Source of the DNA: Obelidium mucronatum
Lineage: Eukaryota; Chytridiomycota; Chytridiomycetes; Chytridiales; Chytriomycetaceae
Length of the DNA stretch: 64,000 nt
Reading direction: 5' to 3'
Assembly: GCA_025765595.1 (NCBI GenBank)
Contig: JAIVFH010000120.1
Span: 1 to 64,000, forward strand
Shown here in pieces: positions 1-12,535 of this stretch. Below the pieces are notes generated by a model. It saw nothing but the letters and a program-made list of their open reading frames with translations, ran no database searches and was not told the DNA's origin. Both the position numbers and the translations under genes were made by a program. How positions within the stretch are numbered: the first letter of the stretch is position 1; the number at the start of each line of letters is the position of its first letter.

Positions 1-471
1 GGTGACAACAAGATCTTCAGCTGTTCCAACCCCTTCTGCCGACTCGTGGAATTGAGAGATTTGAAGTCAGCTGATATCATTCTTGTTATTGCATTTGCAA
101 TCGCCTATTGCCTGTGGCATTCGCGGTTAGCAGCGACCCCGAAGACTTCCCACGGAGCGGGTCGATCGGTGACTCCGCATTCCTAATATTAAGCTTGTTG
201 GCAGCTTATTTTTGGAATAATAGTCGTAAGTTTTTTTTTGTTTGTTGTTTCAAAAAAAATGTCAAACTAAATTTTTTTTGGTTCTTCCTCTTTGTTCAAT
301 ACAGTACTTACATACGAGCGTCAATCAATAGATGCACTTTGCCCGTTGGCGCGAGAATGCTCTCTTCAGTACTGGCGCCTCTTTGATTCATGTCTTGAAA
401 TATTTCAATTTTTCAATGTTTCTCACAACTTGAAATGGTGGCTCAATCTGTTCAAAGCAATTGGAACGTGA
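1..471 (+). CDS. 3' end of an unrecognised gene (partial, at window edge)
   Basis: The last exon is well supported. A GTAAGT donor at 226 and a TACAG acceptor ending at 304 bound a 79-nt intron. Joining the frame that runs to 225 (about 108-225) with 305-471 gives an open frame ending in TGA at 469-471. The exon-2 part begins LLTYERQSIDALCPLARE and is rich in Phe, Trp and Leu. Upstream of about 108 this frame is closed; a different frame open from 1 contains a hydrophobic stretch, so at least one more intron is likely. I do not recognise the product. The gene is absent upstream of the later A copies, so it marks the left edge of the tandem duplication. Confidence 0.45.
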
Positions 472-646
472 ATAAAAAAAATCAGCCACCAATCGATTGA
501 AAATCCGGAATATCCAACGCCTAATGCCACCAAGAGTATAAGAATATAGAGAAAGAGGGAAAAGAATGTATGAGTTTCTTCCACCTCATTGAAACTAACG
601 TGTTTACCTTCTGGAGTGCGTGTTTATTAAAATCGAAAAAATTGAG

Positions 647-1554
647 ATGGACCAAGAAATGAGAGACGCTTCCCACAGTTCTGAAGAACGGCCTGACACC
701 CCTGAACAGCCGATTCCCACGCTCGCAGGCAAAGTGCATCTGTTGATTGACGCGGAAATCTTGCACGGATTGACGCCAGTAAGCTAAGCAACGCGTCTTC
801 GCGTGTCCCACCTGGCACAGTGTTAACAGTTGTCATTGCTGAACTTGGCAGGAAGCGGTCCGTGCCTGCGCCAGCCGAATGTGCCGCCTGGCACACCAGA
901 AGTACAGCGGCCTCAACAGCTTGGCGGTGACGGCCCACATCGAGCTGAGCCACCAGCAACGACGCGCTCTGGTGGACTACGGCGCAGCAATGGTCCGAAC
1001 GGGAACGAGGAAGCTGCTTGCGAACGCCATTGTCAACGCGCTAATGGACCTTGCAGTCAGCTCAAAACGCGGCGATGCCATTGTCGTGGCCACCGACAAT
1101 CTGCAAGCGCAGGACGCCTTGCGCTCGCTCATGGCGCAGCAGCGCTTCGTGGTGTTGGTTTTGTTGGAACCTGGCGCAACACGCATCGGACGGGTTTGCG
1201 CCCGAGTGCATCCATCGCTACCAGTGGGCAGAAGTTGTCAGCGGCGCACTGCTCGAGAGCGAAGGACTGAACCCTGTCGAGTTTCCCGTGAAGCACTTGC
1301 TCGAACATCTCTACGGCTTGACTCCCACCGACACCATCGTGGATGATCATGGCTGGCATTCGCCCGTGCCTGTCGCGGAGTCCCTTCTCCACCACAATGA
1401 AAGTGACCTTGACCGGGTCAAGAACAGAATGCGTCAGCTCCAAACACATCACACGATCGTCTTGCCAACCAGACCTCTGCAGGGCCTGCTTAATCACCCG
1501 GACGATCTCACGCGTGTCAATTCGATCCAAGAGTTGATTGATTTCTGGGCTTGA
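647..1554 (+). CDS. Gene A, copy 1: NYN-domain-like nuclease-fold protein (one unexplained frame change)
   Basis: Exon 1 (647-778) encodes 44 residues and holds the first strand of a NYN/PIN-like fold, LLIDAEIL, with the Asp and Glu of the family's D-x-E-N motif but Ile for Asn. A 73-nt intron (779-851, GTAAGC to TTGGCAG) is the best join. The next segment has the helix NALMDLAV, the strand DAIVVATDN and the helix-strand ALRSLMAQQRFVVLVL, the expected order for the fold. Near 1170-1240 the reading shifts by one base into the frame that ends LTRVNSIQELIDFWA at 1554. A 31-nt intron (GTTTGC..CCAG) or a 76-nt intron would restore the frame, but divergent gene E is open through this stretch, so an ancestral frameshift is also possible. 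NYN proteins usually act on RNA; activity here is inference. Confidence 0.55.
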
Positions 1555-2613
1555 GCTTCCTCCCATTCAGTGCTTCCTTGTTTTTTTGAGGATTGTGTGT
1601 ACTCCGATGTGTCTGATGTTCAAAATACATTGATTTTTGTATTATTTCAATAATACGCGTTTAAGGGTTGGCTGTGTGGGATCGATATATTGAGAGATCC
1701 CACCAGGCAAGCCTTGTCAAGCCGTATGGTGTCCAATTTAGGACACTTTTCCCTTTTCCAAACCACGGAGCTCGTTCGAGCGACCCACCCTCATCCACCC
1801 TATTCCGCCGTCCTGCACTCAACGGCAACCCAAACTTTCTTCCTCGCGGCAACCCAGGCGTTCCCGCACCGGGGACTCCTCCCGGGAGCGTCGGTTCTCA
1901 CATTACTGAACCTAGTGATTTTATTGGTAGTTTTCGTGGTCTGAGTGTCCCCAAGGATTCTTGGAATTTGGCAAAAGGGGCGAGAACACAGGGTCTGGAG
2001 CATTTACACTCACTCAGGATAACGAAATTATCATAAAAAACGTGTTTCGAGCTTAATCTTCCTTTCCCAAATATTTAAGTAACAGAAAGCCAACTTGTTT
2101 TCACCAGTTAAGGTGGTTTTTCATATAATCATACGCTACCAAAGAGTGTTCATGAATCAAAGCAGAGACCCGTTGAGGAAAATCACACGTATTCTTCTTT
2201 CACGTGGAGAACCAACAACCCGTTGAGTCGAGATTTGGGACTTGATTGAATCTACAACATATGCATTGCTATTGCAAGTTATGTAACTTAAAAAGAATGT
2301 ACAATGTTCAAGATGTAGAATGTTTAACGGTCCATTTGGTAAGGGAAGCAGTCTTACCAATCATGCCCAAACTCTACAGTGCTGCACACCACCCTCGCCC
2401 ACGTCATTCTCTGACGACTTGTCATCGACACCACTGGCAGCGGGAGGCCAGACCATTGGGCAAATAACCTGATTCACCAAGGCGGTAGTTGTTGATCCGA
2501 CCATTTGAATTCGAGATCAATCATCATATCACCGCCTTCTGGCACTGCCGCTCCACGAATCGTAAGGATGCCTCAGTCTGTTTCCTAGGATTCGTCGGAG
2601 AATCAAAGAACCA
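1555..2613 (+). other. Spacer between A1 and B1
   Basis: No gene can be supported here. It holds the 3' flank of A1, a copy-1-specific insertion (1651-1929) and about 680 bases shared with the A-B spacers of units 2 and 3. The last 200 bases have short open stretches that could be 5' exons of B, for example a Ser/Thr-rich run starting SFSDDLSSTPLAAGG near 2408, but indels between copies disrupt most frames, which favours untranslated or intronic sequence. Confidence 0.5.
1651..1929. mobile_element. 279-bp insertion unique to unit 1
   Basis: Units 2 and 3 read directly from ATTATTTCAA or ATTATTCAA into the sequence that continues at 1930, while unit 1 carries 279 extra bases. The insert begins TAATACGCG and ends ATTGGTA. 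I see no coding capacity, clear terminal inverted repeat or unambiguous target duplication. It could be a small non-autonomous element, or sequence lost from the other two units. Confidence 0.4.
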
Positions 2614-4306
2614 ATGAGTTCTTGGAGGCGATGTGCAAACATACACTTGAGACCCCTGAAAATGCACATCACCAAAGGAACGGATGATCCATGGACACGT
2701 CACGAAATTTATCCAATGAGTGCCGTAACCTCCCCGTTCGAAGGACTGCTGAAGTGAGTTCTTCTCGAATGGGGTACCTTGAACATTCTCTAACGACATA
2801 TTCAGGAAATTCGCACAATACCTTTCCGTTCCATATTTGACAACGGTTGGACTGGAAAGATCACTCTTTCCAATTTTTCCGCCCAACACGGTATATCTTC
2901 GAAACTCTGCGGCACATCGGTAAGATACCAGTCAATATACAATCAACCATGTTTGACCTTTTCTTTTTAGAGGAACGGCCAGCCGAATCGATTCGGCATT
3001 CCATTTTGCCGTTAAAAAGCAGGACGAAATCCCCTTGAAGGAACTTGTGGAGGCTGCATTCAAAAGAGATTCCACGTTGCAAGTTAACCATTTATCATCA
3101 CAATCTGATAATATCGCTGTCGCTGATGCGATGGACTGTGGGGTTCTGGTGGTATGTACTCAACGCGTCATTACAAGTCCGATTCTTCTCTTATTGTATT
3201 GATGGCATTTCGCAGTTGACGACTTTCTCGTTGAGCAGCAATTCTGATCGCTGCTTTGAGTCAAAACTGATTTCTCGGGATCACCAAAAGGCGGAATTTC
3301 TCGAGTATTGGACACGCTATCCTGTCGCACATGAGGCAGCAATCTTGATTAACGCGGCGCTATCTTGGGCAGACTGGAGAGGGCACATTGATTTAGTGCA
3401 TTACATTGTGGATCAAGTCATCCTACTTGTGGTCGACGAAATGGTGGGATCCTCATGTCTTCCACTGTTTTTTTTTCTTGAAGTTCTGATGGTGTGTCTT
3501 TCAGATGTCGCAACGACGTCCCATTACTACGCTTTCTGTTACCGACGGTGCTTTAAAATTCTTGAAGGCTCCTGGATACCACATGGTCCATCTCGATGGT
3601 ATAGTTGTCTTGGCCTTTCTCTGCTTTCTCAAAACCATCAAAACAGAATCCGCAAAACTTCCAATGTTTGGGTGGGAAGAGCTTTCGACCATGGCCACAA
3701 GTATGCTGGATGTGCTGACGGACCGTCCTGTACGTATTGTTGTTCTATCTATTGCGGTGGCTGACTAAATCGTGAAAAACGCAGTTTGACGACCAGCCTG
3801 TTATGACTCTGCACGCGTTTATCTGCCCGTTTTATGCCACTCAAAATGATCCACATGACGCCGACAAACAAATTGGGGGTTTCGCAAGCATCTATATTGC
3901 CAGGTGTCAATACGGTATGGTAGCTTTCTTTCCTATTTGACTGTTTCCCCCCCTTTTTTTTTCCAACCTTCAGCCAATCTTTAATCTCGTTTGCACGCTT
4001 CCAGCTCTCGAAATCAACCGCTCCACCAAGTGTACCGCTGTTAACGGCTATCCCCCACCATCAAACAATGTCTGTCAATTCATTCAAAAATTCAAGTTGA
4101 TGCTTGCAAGCATGGCGTTTGAATTGTTGCTGACAAATGGGAATCCAAGCACCCAAATGATTTCTGACGGATTGGCCATGGTGCAGGCAACGTTGGATCG
4201 CGTCACATCTCGACAGCAAAATGGCATTCTGTTCAATATTCAAATCAGTTTCCCAATGACTGATAGGATTTTGGCTGTTGTAGACTTTGAATTGGGTGAT
4301 GTTTAA
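2614..4306 (+). CDS. Gene B, copy 1: unknown B/D-family protein, 7 exons, 439 aa
   Basis: Seven exons (2614-2753, 2806-2919, 2971-3151, 3216-3443, 3505-3729, 3785-3914, 4005-4306) join through GT-AG introns of 51-90 nt into one 1,320-nt frame ending in TAA. Indels between the three copies fall in the introns, apart from an in-frame 9-base difference near the stop, which supports both the exon map and past selection. I do not recognise a domain and see no signal peptide. Residues are mixed helix and strand, with hydrophobic helices around VHYIVDQVILLVVDEM and GIVVLAFLCFLKTIK. The protein aligns with gene D and shares five intron positions. The chosen ATG is the first in the aligned frame; D has about 115 more residues upstream, so the 5' end may be incomplete. 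Gene A lies upstream on the same strand. Confidence 0.75.
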
Positions 4307-4333
4307 CTCTGGCTTTTGCAATTTCCCAGTACA

Positions 4334-4339
4334 AATAAA
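4334..4339 (+). promoter_or_regulatory. Poly(A) signal of B1
   Basis: An AATAAA hexamer lies 28 bases after the B1 stop codon. The same hexamer follows the stop in the other B copies. Confidence 0.5.
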
Positions 4340-7300
4340 AAGTAGTTTATTTATAATGCAGTTAACTTGAGGTTTATTTGTTTTACACAAGGTTGAGCTG
4401 ATATCTAAACCGTGTTTCTTTCGTACTCTCTTGTTCCACTCGGTCCAGAATTTCCAGGGTTCCCACAACTTGCAGAAAAAACGCATATTCACAAATTAAC
4501 CAAGTCACCGAGAATGTGACTTGAATGGAGTCCCTAAAGCCATAGCAAAAAATGAATCCTTGTTAACATCATCTCCGAGAGTCCGAAAAGCGTCGAAAAC
4601 GAACCATAATTTGATACATTGAGGTGAAGTTCGCGCAAAATAGCACCTGAAGGAAACGAGCGGGCGGATGGAATGCCCGACTGCTGTGAATCCCTGGTGC
4701 TCGAGAAATATCGCCAAGAAGCAATACATCTGAGCCACAGAGATTCAGCATGGCAGAGAGACATCCAGAACCCGCCCCGATCGTTTCCCCCGATCGTTTC
4801 CAGTGGTTCCGCTCGTCCCAGTAGTTCCAATCGGGTAGCACCTACTTGTAAAGACTTTTAACGATTGGGTAGTCCTGGCATGACGTGAAAATTCTTGGCG
4901 TTAGTCGCGTTTATGCCCGACAAACAACAAACAAAAACATACAAAAATCAGGCCGAGGACTCAAAGATGTTCAGAACGTAAATAAATGGAAGCTTTCAAA
5001 GCGGCGAGGTGCAGATGATGCGTGTTTTGCTTCAACAGGCTGAGTAGCGGCTTCGAGGGGCGCATTAAACGCTTAGATGCCGTCCAGCCAACAACCAGTG
5101 ACTTTATGCTGTATTTCTAGTTCGAAAGCTGCATCGGCGGTGGGTGCTGTAAATATCTGTAATATCTTGGGTCAAAGATCAGGAGGAACGAAACAAGATT
5201 TCTGGCAGCTAAACTTTAGTCATACCTGAGCCCGAGACTGCAGCGTAGGCAAATATATTCATGACATAGCGGCTGAGAAGCGGCGGCGCGGTTCGGACGA
5301 CTGGCAGTAGGTATTTGTTGACAGGCAGGAGAATCTGACAAAGTCGGTTTTTGTTGAAGTTCTTCATCAATAAATAAATACCAAATTTAAAAATTAATAT
5401 TTTCTATTATTTTCAAATACAATTTAAAGCAATAGGTATTATAAATTGGAGCATATATTGCGGTTTATCTGCTTTAAACAAGGCTCGGCTGATGCTTTTG
5501 GCCGCGACGCTGGGGCGGTGGTTGTTCTGAGTTTGGCACCAACTTGGAAGAAAAAAGACAAATGCAAGCAACGCTCCGAGAATATGGTCGCCAGTAGCCC
5601 CAGAATGCGGCGCCTCATGTGGAGAATTCTTTGTTCTGCAGGAGAGCGGCAAATTCTCAGTATCACGAGGCTCTCAAAAAGAGAACTCACCACAATTTGC
5701 AAGAAGAACGCATATTGACGCCAATAGCAGAACCCATAGAAAACGGAACCAAGTCGCCGAGAATGTGACTTGAATGGAGCGACTTGAATGGAGCCCCTAA
5801 AGCAATAGCAAAAAAGAATCCTTGTTAACATTATCGCCGAGAGTCCGAAAAGCGTCGAAAACGAACCATAATTTGATAGATTGAGGTGAAGTTCCCGTAA
5901 AATAGCACCAGCAGGAAACGAACGGGCGGATGGAATGCCCGACTGCTGTGAATCCCTGGTGCTCAAAAAATATCGCCAAGAAGCAATACATCTGAGCCAC
6001 AGAGATTCAGCATGGCAGAGAGACATCCAGAACCCGCTCCGATCGTTTCCAGTGCTTCCGTTCGTCCCAGTAGTTCCCGTGAAGTAGCGCCTGCAGGAAA
6101 CGAACGGGCGGATGGAATGCCCGACTGCTGTGAATCCCTGGTGCTCAAAAATATCGCCAAGAAGCAATACATCTGAGCCACAGAGATTCAGCGTGGCAGA
6201 GAGACATCCAGAACCCGCCCCGATCGTTTCCAGTGGTTCCGCTCGTCCCAGTAGTTCCCGTGAAGTAGCGCCTGCAGGAAACGAACGGGCGGATGGAATG
6301 CCCGACTGCTGTGAATCCCTGGTGCTCGAGAAATATCGCCAAGAAGCAATACATCTGAGCCACAGAGATTCAGCATGGCAGAGAGACATCCAGAACCCGC
6401 CCCGATCGTTTCCCCCGATCGTTTCCAGTGGTTCCGCTCGTCCCAGTAGTTCTAATCGGGTAGCACCTACTTGTAAAGACTTTTAACGATTGGGTAGTCC
6501 TGGCATGACGTGAAAATTCTTGGCGTTAGTCGCGTTTATGCCCGACAAACAACAAACAAAAACATACAAAAATCAGGCCGAGGACTCAAAGATGTTCAGA
6601 ACGTAAATAAATGGAAGCTTTCAAAGCGGCGAGGTGCAGATGATGCGTGTTTTGCTTCAACAGGCTGAGTAGCGGCTTCGAGGGGCGCATTAAACGCTTA
6701 GATGCCGTCCAGCCAACAACCAGTGACTTTATGCTGTATTTCTAGTTCGAAAGCTGCATCGGCGGTGGGTGCTGTAAATATCTGTAATATCTTGGGTCAA
6801 AGATCAGGAGGAACGAAACAATATTTCTGGCAGCTAAACTTTAGTCATACCTGAGCCCGAGACTGCAGCGTAGGCAAATATATTCATGACATAGCGGCTG
6901 AGAAGCGGCGGCGCGGTTCGGACGACTGGCAGTAGGTATTTGTTGACAGGCAGGAGAATCTGACAAAGTCGGTTTTTGTTGAAGTTCTTCATCAATAAAT
7001 AAATACCAAATTTAAAAATTAATATTTTCTATTATTTTCAAATACAATTTAAAGCAATAGGTATTATAAATTGGAGCATATATTGCGGTTTATCTGCTTT
7101 AAACAAGGCTCGGCTGATGCTTTTGGCCGCGACGCTGGGGCGGTGGTTGTTCTGAGTTTGGCACCAACTTGGAAGAAAAAAGACAAATGCAAGCAACGCT
7201 CCGAGAATATGGTCGCCAGTAGCCCCAGAATGCGGCGCCTCATGTGGAGAATTCTTTGTTCTGCAGGAGAGCGGCAAATTCTCAGTATCACGAGGCTCTC

Positions 7301-10255
7301 AAAAAGAGAACTCACCACAATTTGCAAGAAGAACGCATATTGACGCCAATAGCAGAACCCATAGAAAACGGAACCAAGTCGCCGAGAATGTGACTTGAAT
7401 GGAGCGACTTGAATGGAGCCCCTAAAGCAATAGCAAAAAAGAATCCTTGTTAACATTATCGCCGAGAGTCCGAAAAGCGTCGAAAACGAACCATAATTTG
7501 ATAGATTGAGGTGAAGTTCCCGTAAAATAGCACCAGCAGGAAACGAACGGGCGGATGGAATGCCCGACTGCTGTGAATCCCTGGTGCTCAAAAAATATCG
7601 CCAAGAAGCAATACATCTGAGCCACAGAGATTCAGCATGGCAGAGAGACATCCAGAACCCGCCCCGATCGTTTCCCGCGATCGTTTCCAGTGGTTCCGCT
7701 CGTCCCAGTAGTTCCAATCGGGTAGCACCTACTTGTAAAGACTTTTAACGATTGGGTAGTCCTGGCATGACGTGAAAATTCTTGGCGTTAGTCGCGTTTA
7801 TGCCCGACAAACAACAAACAAAAACATACAAAAATCAGGCCGAGGACTCAAAGATGTTCAGAACGTAAATAAATGGAAGCTTTCAAAGCGGCGAGGTGCA
7901 GATGATGCGTGTTTTGCTTCAACAGGCTGAGTAGCGGCTTCGAGGGGCGCATTAAACGCTTAGATGCCGTCCAGCCAACAACCAGTGACTTTATGCTGTA
8001 TTTCTAGTTCGAAAGCTGCATCGGCGGTGGGTGCTGTAAATATCTGTAATATCTTGGGTCAAAGATCAGGAGGAACGAAACAATATTTCTGGCAGCTAAA
8101 CTTTAGTCATACCTGAGCCCGAGACTGCAGCGTAGGCAAATATATTCATGACATAGCGGCTGAGAAGCGGCGGCGCGGTTCGGACGACTGGCAGTAGGTA
8201 TTTGTTGACAGGCAGGAGAATCTGACAAAGTCGGTTTTTGTTGAAGTTCTTCATCAATAAATAAATACCAAATTTAAAAATTAATATTTTCTATTATTTT
8301 CAAATACAATTTAAAGCAATAGGTATTATAAATTGGAGCATATATTGCGGTTTATCTGCTTTAAACAAGGCTCGGCTGATGCTTTTGGCCGCGACGCTGG
8401 GGCGGTGGTTGTTCTGAGTTTGGCACCAACTTGGAAGAAAAAAGACAAATGCAAGCAACGCTCCGAGAATATGGTCGCCAGTAGCCCCAGAATGCGGCGC
8501 CTCATGTGGAGAATTCTTTGTTCTGCAGGAGAGCGGCAAATTCTCAGTATCACGAGGCTCTCAAAAAGAGAACTCACCACAATTTGCAAGAAGAACGCAT
8601 ATTGACGCCAATAGCAGAACCCATAGAAAACGGAACCAAGTCGCCGAGAATGTGACTTGAATGGAGCGACTTGAATGGAGCCCCTAAAGCAATAGCAAAA
8701 AAGAATCCTTGTTAACATTATCGCCGAGAGTCCGAAAAGCGTCGAAAACGAACCATAATTTGATAGATTGAGGTGAAGTTCCCGTAAAATAGCACCAGCA
8801 GGAAACGAACGGGCGGATGGAAGGCCCGACTGCTGTGAATCCCTGGTGCTCGAAAAATATCGCCAAGAAGCAATACATCTGAGCCACAGAGATTCAGCAT
8901 GGCAGAGAGACATCCAGAACCCGCTCCGATCGTTTCCAGTGCTTCCGTTCGTCCCAGTAGTTCCCGTGAAGTAGCGCCTGCAGGAAACGAACGGGCGGAT
9001 GGAATGCCCGACTGCTGTGAATCCCTGGTGCTCAAAAATATCGCCAAGAAGCAATACATCTGAGCCACAGAGATTCAGCATGGCAGAGAGACATCCAGAA
9101 CCCGCTCCGATCGTTTCCCCCGATCGTTTCCAGTGGTTCCGCTCGTCCCAGTAGTTCCCGTGAAGTAGCGCCTGCAGGAAACGAACGGGCGGATGGAATG
9201 CCCGACTGCTGTGAATCCCTGGTGCTCGAGAAATATCGCCAAGAAGCAATACATCTGAGCCACAGAGATTCAGCATGGCAGAGAGACATCCAGAACCCGC
9301 CCCGATCGTTTCCCCCGATCGTTTCCAGTGGTTCCGCTCGTCCCAGTAGTTCCAATCGGGTAGCACCTACTTGTAAAGACTTTTAACGATTGGGTAGTCC
9401 TGGCATGACGTGAAAATTCTTGGCGTTAGTCGCGTTTATGCCCGACAAACAACAAACAAAAACATACAAAAATCAGGCCGAGGACTCAAAGATGTTCAGA
9501 ACGTAAATAAATGGAAGCTTTCAAAGCGGCGAGGTGCAGATGATGCGTGTTTTGCTTCAACAGGCTGAGTAGCGGCTTCGAGGGGCGCATTAAACGCTTA
9601 GATGCCGTCCAGCCAACAACCAGTGACTTTATGCTGTATTTCTAGTTCGAAAGCTGCATCGGCGGTGGGTGCTGTAAATATCTGTAATATCTTGGGTCAA
9701 AGATCAGGAGGAACGAAACAATATTTCTGGCAGCTAAACTTTAGTCATACCTGAGCCCGAGACTGCAGCGTAGGCAAATATATTCATGACATAGCGGCTG
9801 AGAAGCGGCGGCGCGGTTCGGACGACTGGCAGTAGGTATTTGTTGACAGGCAGGAGAATCTGACAAAGTCGGTTTTTGTTAAAGTTCTTCTCAATAAATA
9901 AATACCAAATTTAAAAATTAATATTTTCTATTATTTTCAAATACAATTTAAAGCAATAGGTATTATAAATTGGAGCATATATTGCGGTTTATCTGCTTTA
10001 AACAAGGCTCGGCTGATGCTTTTGGCCGCGACGCTGGGGCGGTGGTTGTTCTGAGTTTGGCACCAACTTGGAAGAAAAAAGACAAATGCAAGCAACGCGC
10101 CGAGAATATGGTCGCCAGTAGCCCCAGAATGCGGCGCCTCATGTGGAGAATTCTTTGTTCTGCAGGAGAGCGGCAAATTCTCAGTATCACGAGGCTCTCA
10201 AAAAGAGAACTCACCACAATTTGCAAGAAGAACGCATATTGACGCCAATAGCAGA

Positions 10256-10530
10256 ATTTTGGCCGCGACGCTGGGGCGGTGGTTGTTCTGAGTTTGGCAC
10301 CAACTTGGAAGAAAAGAGACAAATGCAAGCAAAGCGCCGAGAATGTGGTCGCTAGTAGCCCCACCACAGCCGCATCGAAAACTGCTTTGGATGGCGAATG
10401 GAACGCCCCATTGCTCGGAGCCCCAGTGAGCTGGATATGTCGCCTGGAAAGCTCCAGACAACACTCCAGACCACCCGGGGTCCAAACCACAAGACGCCCA
10501 GAACCCGCACCTTGCTTTCCTGGGAAACGA
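10256..10530. repeat. Variant module within array 1
   Basis: Here the usual constant part switches to a different sequence (GCATCGAAAACTGCTTTGG and following, about 150 bp) before joining the 182-bp monomers. The same module recurs twice near 36.8-37.4 kb, twice near 40.4-40.97 kb, and in reverse orientation at 53281-53423. It is a second satellite component inserted or recombined into the main array. Confidence 0.8.
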
Positions 10531-10535
10531 GCGGG

Positions 10536-12535
10536 CGGATGGAATGCCCGACTGCTGTGAATCCCTGGTGCTCGAAAAATATCGCCAAGAAGCAATACAT
10601 CTGAGCCACAGAGATTCAGCATGGCAGAGAGACATCCAGAACCCGCCCCGATCGTTTCCAGTGGTTCCGTTCGTCCCAGTAGTTCTGGTCAAGTAGCGCC
10701 TGAAGGAAACGAGCGGGCGGATGGAATGCCCGACTGCTGTGAATCCCTGGTGCTCGAAAAATATCGCCAAGAAGCAATACATCTGAGCCACAGAGATTCA
10801 GCATGGCAGAGAGACATCCAGAACCCGCCCCGATTGTTTCCAATGGTTGCGCTCGTCCCAGTAGTTCTGGTCAGGTAGCGCCTGCAGGAAACGAACGGGC
10901 GGATGGAATGCCCGACTGCTGTGAATCCCTGGTGCTCGAAAAATATCGCCAAGAAGCAATACATCTGAGCCACAGAGATTCAGCATGGCAGAGAGACATC
11001 CAGAACCCGCCCCAATCGTTTCCAGTGGTTGCGCTCGTCCCAGTAGTTCTGGTCAGGTAGCGCCTGCAGGAAACGAACGGGCGGATGGAATGCCCGACTG
11101 CTGTGAATCCCTGGTGCTCGAAAAATATCGCCAAGAAGCAATACATCTGAGCCACAGAGATTCAGCATGGCAGAGAGACATCCAGAACCCGCCCCGATCG
11201 TTTCCAATGGTTGCGCTCGTCCCAGTAGTTCTGGTCAGGTAGCGCCTGCAGGAAACGAACGGGCGGATGGAATGCCCGACTGCTGTGAATCCCTGGTGCT
11301 CGAGAAATATCGCCAAGAAGCAATACATCTGAGCCACAGAGATTCAGCATGGCAGAGAGACATCCAGAACCCGCCCCGATCGTTTCCAATGGTTGCGCTC
11401 GTCCCAGTAGTTCTGGTCAGGTAGCGCCTGCAGGAAACGAACGGGCGGATGGAATGCCCGACTGCTGTGAATCCCTGGTGCTCGAGAAATATCGCCAAGG
11501 AGCAATAAATCTGAGCCACAGAGATTCAGCATGGCAGAGAGACATCCAGAACCCGCCCCGATCGTTTCCAGTGGTTGCGCTCGTCCCAGTAGTTCTGGTC
11601 AGGTAGCGCCTGCAGGAAACGAACGGGCGGATGGAATGCCCGACTGCTGTGAATCCCTGGTGCTCGAGAAATATCGCCAAGGAGCAATAAATCTGAGCCA
11701 CAGAGATTCAGCATGGCAGAGAGACATCCAGAACCCGCCCCGATCGTTTCCAGTGGTTGCGCTCGTCCCAGTAGTTCTGGTCAGGTAGCGCCTGCAGGAA
11801 ACGAACGGGCGGATGGAATGCCCGACTGCTGTGAATCCCTGGTGCTCGAGAAATATCGCCAAGGAGCAATAAATCTGAGCCACAGAGATTCAGCATGGCA
11901 GAGAGACATCCAGAACCCGCCCCGATCGTTTCCAGTGGTTGCGCTCGTCCCAGTAGTTCTGGTCAGGTAGCGCCTGCAGGAAACGAACGGGCGGATGGAA
12001 TGCCCGACTGCTGTGAATCCCTGGTGCTCGAGAAATATCGCCAAGGAGCAATAAATCTGAGCCACAGAGATTCAGCATGGCAGAGAGACATCCAGAACCC
12101 GCCCCGATCGTTTCCAGTGGTTGCGCTCGTCCCAGTAGTTCTGGTCAGGTAGCGCCTGCAGGAAACGAACGGGCGGATGGAATGCCCGACTGCTGTGAAT
12201 CCCTGGTGCTCGAGAAATATCGCCAAGGAGCAATAAATCTGAGCCACAGAGATTCAGCATGGCAGAGAGACATCCAGAACCCGCCCCGATCGTTTCCAGT
12301 GGTTGCGCTCGTCCCAGTAGTTCTGGTCAGGTAGCGCCTGCAGGAAACGAACGGGCGGATGGAATGCCCGACTGCTGTGAATCCCTGGTGCTCGAGAAAT
12401 ATCGCCAAGAAGCAATAAATCTGAGCCACAGAGATTCAGCATGGCAGAGAGACATCCAGAACCCGCCCCGATCGTTTCCAGTGATTCCGCTCGTCCCAGT
12501 AGTTCCAATCGGGTAGCACCTACTTGTAAAGACTT
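10536..12535. repeat. Run of eleven 182-bp monomers
   Basis: The longest uninterrupted monomer run in the window. Period 182 is exact between successive copies of GAGCCACAGAGATTCAGC. Monomers from about 11.5 to 12.3 kb carry a shared variant (GGAGCAATAAAT instead of GAAGCAATACAT) and several look identical, indicating very recent local homogenisation. Confidence 0.95.

Noticed and set aside
1129..1566. Minus-strand open frame opposite gene A with a peptide (IKQAL) similar to one upstream of D2
   Set aside because: The similarity exists because the D2 upstream stretch is an inverted relic of gene A. The sense strand of A carries the ordered NYN-type conservation and matches gene E.
2524..2889. 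Minus-strand frame of 121 codons conserved in all three units
   Set aside because: It lies opposite B exons 1-2 and the intron between them. Copy differences include a 3-base indel that fits the intron of B, and the plus-strand gene model explains the region.
8326..9366. Long minus-strand open frames inside the arrays (up to 346 codons; also 5439-6389 and 7064-7717)
   Set aside because: They consist of the same 182-bp monomer read in changing frames, occur on both strands, and are broken differently in each higher-order unit. There is no conserved start or codon pattern.
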